Source: an uncultured Allomuricauda sp. (GTDB taxonomy: Bacteria > Bacteroidota > Bacteroidia > Flavobacteriales > Flavobacteriaceae). Taken from it: a stretch of DNA of 9,515 nt. The stretch lies in NCBI GenBank assembly GCA_937911965.1, contig CALDPL010000017.1, positions 1-9,515 of the forward strand. Reading direction: 5' to 3'. The notes below the pieces were generated by a model that made no database searches, was not told the DNA's origin, and worked only from the letters and a program-made list of their open reading frames with translations. A program made the position numbers and the translations under genes. Shown here piece by piece: positions 8,463 to 9,515 of the stretch (position 1 is the stretch's first letter; every line of letters starts with the position of its first letter).

Positions 8463-9221
8463 TTATGTGGATATTTTGCTTTTGTCCCTTTTGGTCCCCT
8501 TCTCCCAATTTTTAATGATCAGTACCCAAAGCACCACGCATATCCCCAATAGGATCCACTTTTCAGTTCCGGTGAGTCCATCTTTGATCAATGCATTAAA
8601 AGACATTATTTGAACGATCAGGTGGAAGCAGGCACTGGCCACAATGGATTTTGTGGCTTCGGCAATCTGTCCGATCCCCCAGCTTCCAAAGATCAACAGT
8701 CCCATAAAAAACAGATTTTCTTGCACAGAGCCTCCTTTGAGGAACGTTAAATGCCATAGGTACCAAAGAATCCCAATGATCACATATTTGGCCATTGGTT
8801 TTAATGATGATAATTCATTCTGTAAATACCCACGCCATCCATATTCCTCCATGATGCAATATGCAAAGGTCGCTATGACCGCCAATAGCCCATAGATGTG
8901 CCGGTTCAGACCAAAATCATTGGCCACGCCCACAACGGCCACTGCAGTGATGCCAATAAGGACCATGATGATATTCCAGTACTTCAAGTGACCCGAAAAG
9001 GTGATTTTTGGGGAACGTTCTTTTTTTAGCAGGGCAATTCCGATCAATGCGCCGATGAAGACCCCACTTCCCTCCAATACAGTTTTAAGCATTATGGAGG
9101 GCCAGAGTGGCAAACCCGAGAGCTGCTGATTCAGTTCAAATACATCAAACCTGAATAGATTGGAAAGTAAAAGGGCGATGCTGTAAAATATGAGAAAACG
9201 AAGTACTGCGATCTTTGACAT
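8463..9221 (-). CDS. CPBP family intramembrane metalloprotease (CAAX protease/Abi type, 252 aa)
   Basis: Integral-membrane protein related to the CAAX prenyl endopeptidase Rce1. The three family motifs are present: EEYGWRG (Glu125, Glu126, Arg130), WYLWH (His157) and CFHLIVQ (His200). In this family the Glu and His residues form the catalytic or metal-binding site. About eight hydrophobic segments can be read: roughly 4-22, 41-64, 83-102, 108-124, 143-160, 168-185, 190-210 and 221-237. A basic tail (KGTKRDKSK) follows. The ATG at 9221 is followed directly by a hydrophobic N-terminus. Bacterial members serve in bacteriocin immunity, peptide processing or membrane-protein turnover, but no peptide or bacteriocin gene lies beside this one, so its substrate cannot be named. 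It converges on the barrel gene. A 204-base gap from the upstream gene on the same strand makes a shared transcript uncertain. Confidence 0.92.
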   Translation of the reverse strand: MSKIAVLRFLIFYSIALLLSNLFRFDVFELNQQLSGLPLWPSIMLKTVLEGSGVFIGALIGIALLKKERSPKITFSGHLKYWNIIMVLIGITAVAVVGVANDFGLNRHIYGLLAVIATFAYCIMEEYGWRGYLQNELSSLKPMAKYVIIGILWYLWHLTFLKGGSVQENLFFMGLLIFGSWGIGQIAEATKSIVASACFHLIVQIMSFNALIKDGLTGTEKWILLGICVVLWVLIIKNWEKGTKRDKSKIST

Positions 9222-9425
9222 GGGCCTCAGTTTTTGGTCGGTTGTATTTGAATTGAATGGTTTTTGATATTTTCAAGGATTTTACGGTACGATCGATCTT
9301 TGCCAAATGGAATGCCCATCGGTTCATGGCGGGATCGTTTCATCAAAGGAGGGACTAAAGTTTTAAAAGGGAGGCCGTGCACGGTTTTTTTTGGCCCTTG
9401 GTTCCAGGGGAAAAAGCTGATTCGA
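9222..9425. other. Intergenic region upstream of the CPBP gene
   Basis: This gap separates the TPM-like gene's stop codon from the CPBP start. Apart from the palindrome and weak hairpin near 9367-9399, I see no recognisable promoter, RNA gene or small gene. The short open frames here are not supported: one is a shifted reading of the neighbouring Gly-rich codons, the other has no recognisable sequence. A promoter for the CPBP gene probably lies here, but no TAnnTTTG element stands out. Confidence 0.4.
9367..9399 (-). terminator. Weak candidate terminator after the TPM-like gene
   Basis: About 27 bases after the minus-strand stop codon at 9426, the minus strand has AAGGG paired with CCCTT, running into TTTTAAAA. 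The loop contains a run of eight A and the 10-base perfect palindrome CCGTGCACGG (9375-9384). The outer stem is only five pairs with a long loop, so the call is tentative. On the plus strand the palindrome is followed by eight T, but no plus-strand gene ends nearby. Confidence 0.25.
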
Positions 9426-9515
9426 TCACCACCCCCCGGAGGCACCGCCCCCTCCAAAGCCCCCTCCCCCGAAACCACCGCCACCGCCACCGCAACCCCA
9501 ACTGGAGCCGCCACC
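9426..9515 (-). CDS. C-terminal end of a probable TPM-domain (YgcG-like) membrane protein, 5' part outside window
   Basis: Only the last 29 codons and the TGA stop are visible. They read GGGSSWGC, then glycine runs broken by two Phe residues, ending GGGGASGGW. TPM-domain proteins, common in Bacteroidota next to lemA, have an N-terminal signal, a TPM domain, one or more transmembrane helices and exactly this kind of Gly/Ser/Phe-rich tail ending in a Trp. The function of the family is not settled; links to membrane stress and photosystem repair are known for distant members. The assignment rests on the tail alone, so another Gly-rich secreted or membrane protein is possible. The remaining part, and perhaps a lemA gene, would lie to the right of the window. 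Confidence 0.65.
   Translation of the reverse strand, partial: GGGSSWGCGGGGGGFGGGGFGGGGASGGW

Noticed and set aside
8413..8613. A 66-codon plus-strand frame starting just before the stop of the barrel gene
   Set aside because: Most of it is antisense to the 3' end of the CPBP gene and its hydrophobic look is inherited from that gene's membrane-segment codons.
9145..9327. A 60-codon minus-strand frame overlapping the start of the CPBP gene
   Set aside because: No recognisable sequence, no start context, and it overlaps the well-supported CPBP gene out of frame.
8463..9416. CPBP gene considered as part of a bacteriocin or abortive-infection system
   Set aside because: No precursor peptide, transporter, toxin or defence gene is adjacent, so the family name alone does not support that role.
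9227..9514. A 95-codon minus-strand frame reading MAAPVGVAVAV at its start
   Set aside because: It is a shifted reading of the Gly-rich codons whose correct frame ends in GGGGASGGW and stops at 9426; the rest of it is intergenic.
9426..9515. Gly-codon repeat at the right edge considered as a DNA tandem repeat
   Set aside because: The irregular GGN pattern is explained by the protein's Gly-rich tail ending at a proper stop codon.

Overview
The window looks like a chromosomal segment of a marine-type member of the Flavobacteriia (Bacteroidota). Three things suggest this: a carboxypeptidase-regulatory/plug/barrel outer-membrane protein of a type abundant in that group, a Bacteroidota-style thioester alpha-2-macroglobulin lipoprotein, and an almost complete absence of Shine-Dalgarno sequences. 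By eye the genes have a fairly high GC content for this group (frequent CCC, GGG, GCC, CTG and TTG codons), which would fit a moderately GC-rich genus. The genus itself is not identifiable from the sequence alone.

Layout. Positions 1-5371 (minus strand) hold one very large open gene. It encodes a bacterial alpha-2-macroglobulin that runs off the left edge with 1790 codons visible; this gene dominates the window. A 252-bp AT-richer gap (5372-5623) separates it from the divergently transcribed 930-residue outer-membrane barrel protein (5624-8416, plus strand), which appears to start at a TTG codon. That gene converges, across 46 bp, on a CPBP-family intramembrane protease gene (8463-9221, minus strand). 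After a 204-bp gap, the right edge carries the last 29 codons of a minus-strand gene with the Gly-rich tail typical of TPM-domain (YgcG-like) membrane proteins.

How the genes may work together. The macroglobulin is predicted to sit on a membrane by a lipid anchor and trap foreign proteases through its thioester. The barrel protein is predicted to lie in the outer membrane and take up or bind an unknown ligand. The CPBP protein is an integral-membrane protease homologue. All are envelope proteins, but only the macroglobulin/barrel pair shares an intergenic region, and nothing shows that the four genes form one pathway. I see no RNA genes, CRISPR array, insertion sequence, phage genes or toxin-antitoxin pair. 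I found no convincing undescribed system; the most interesting points are details of the macroglobulin and the start of the barrel gene.
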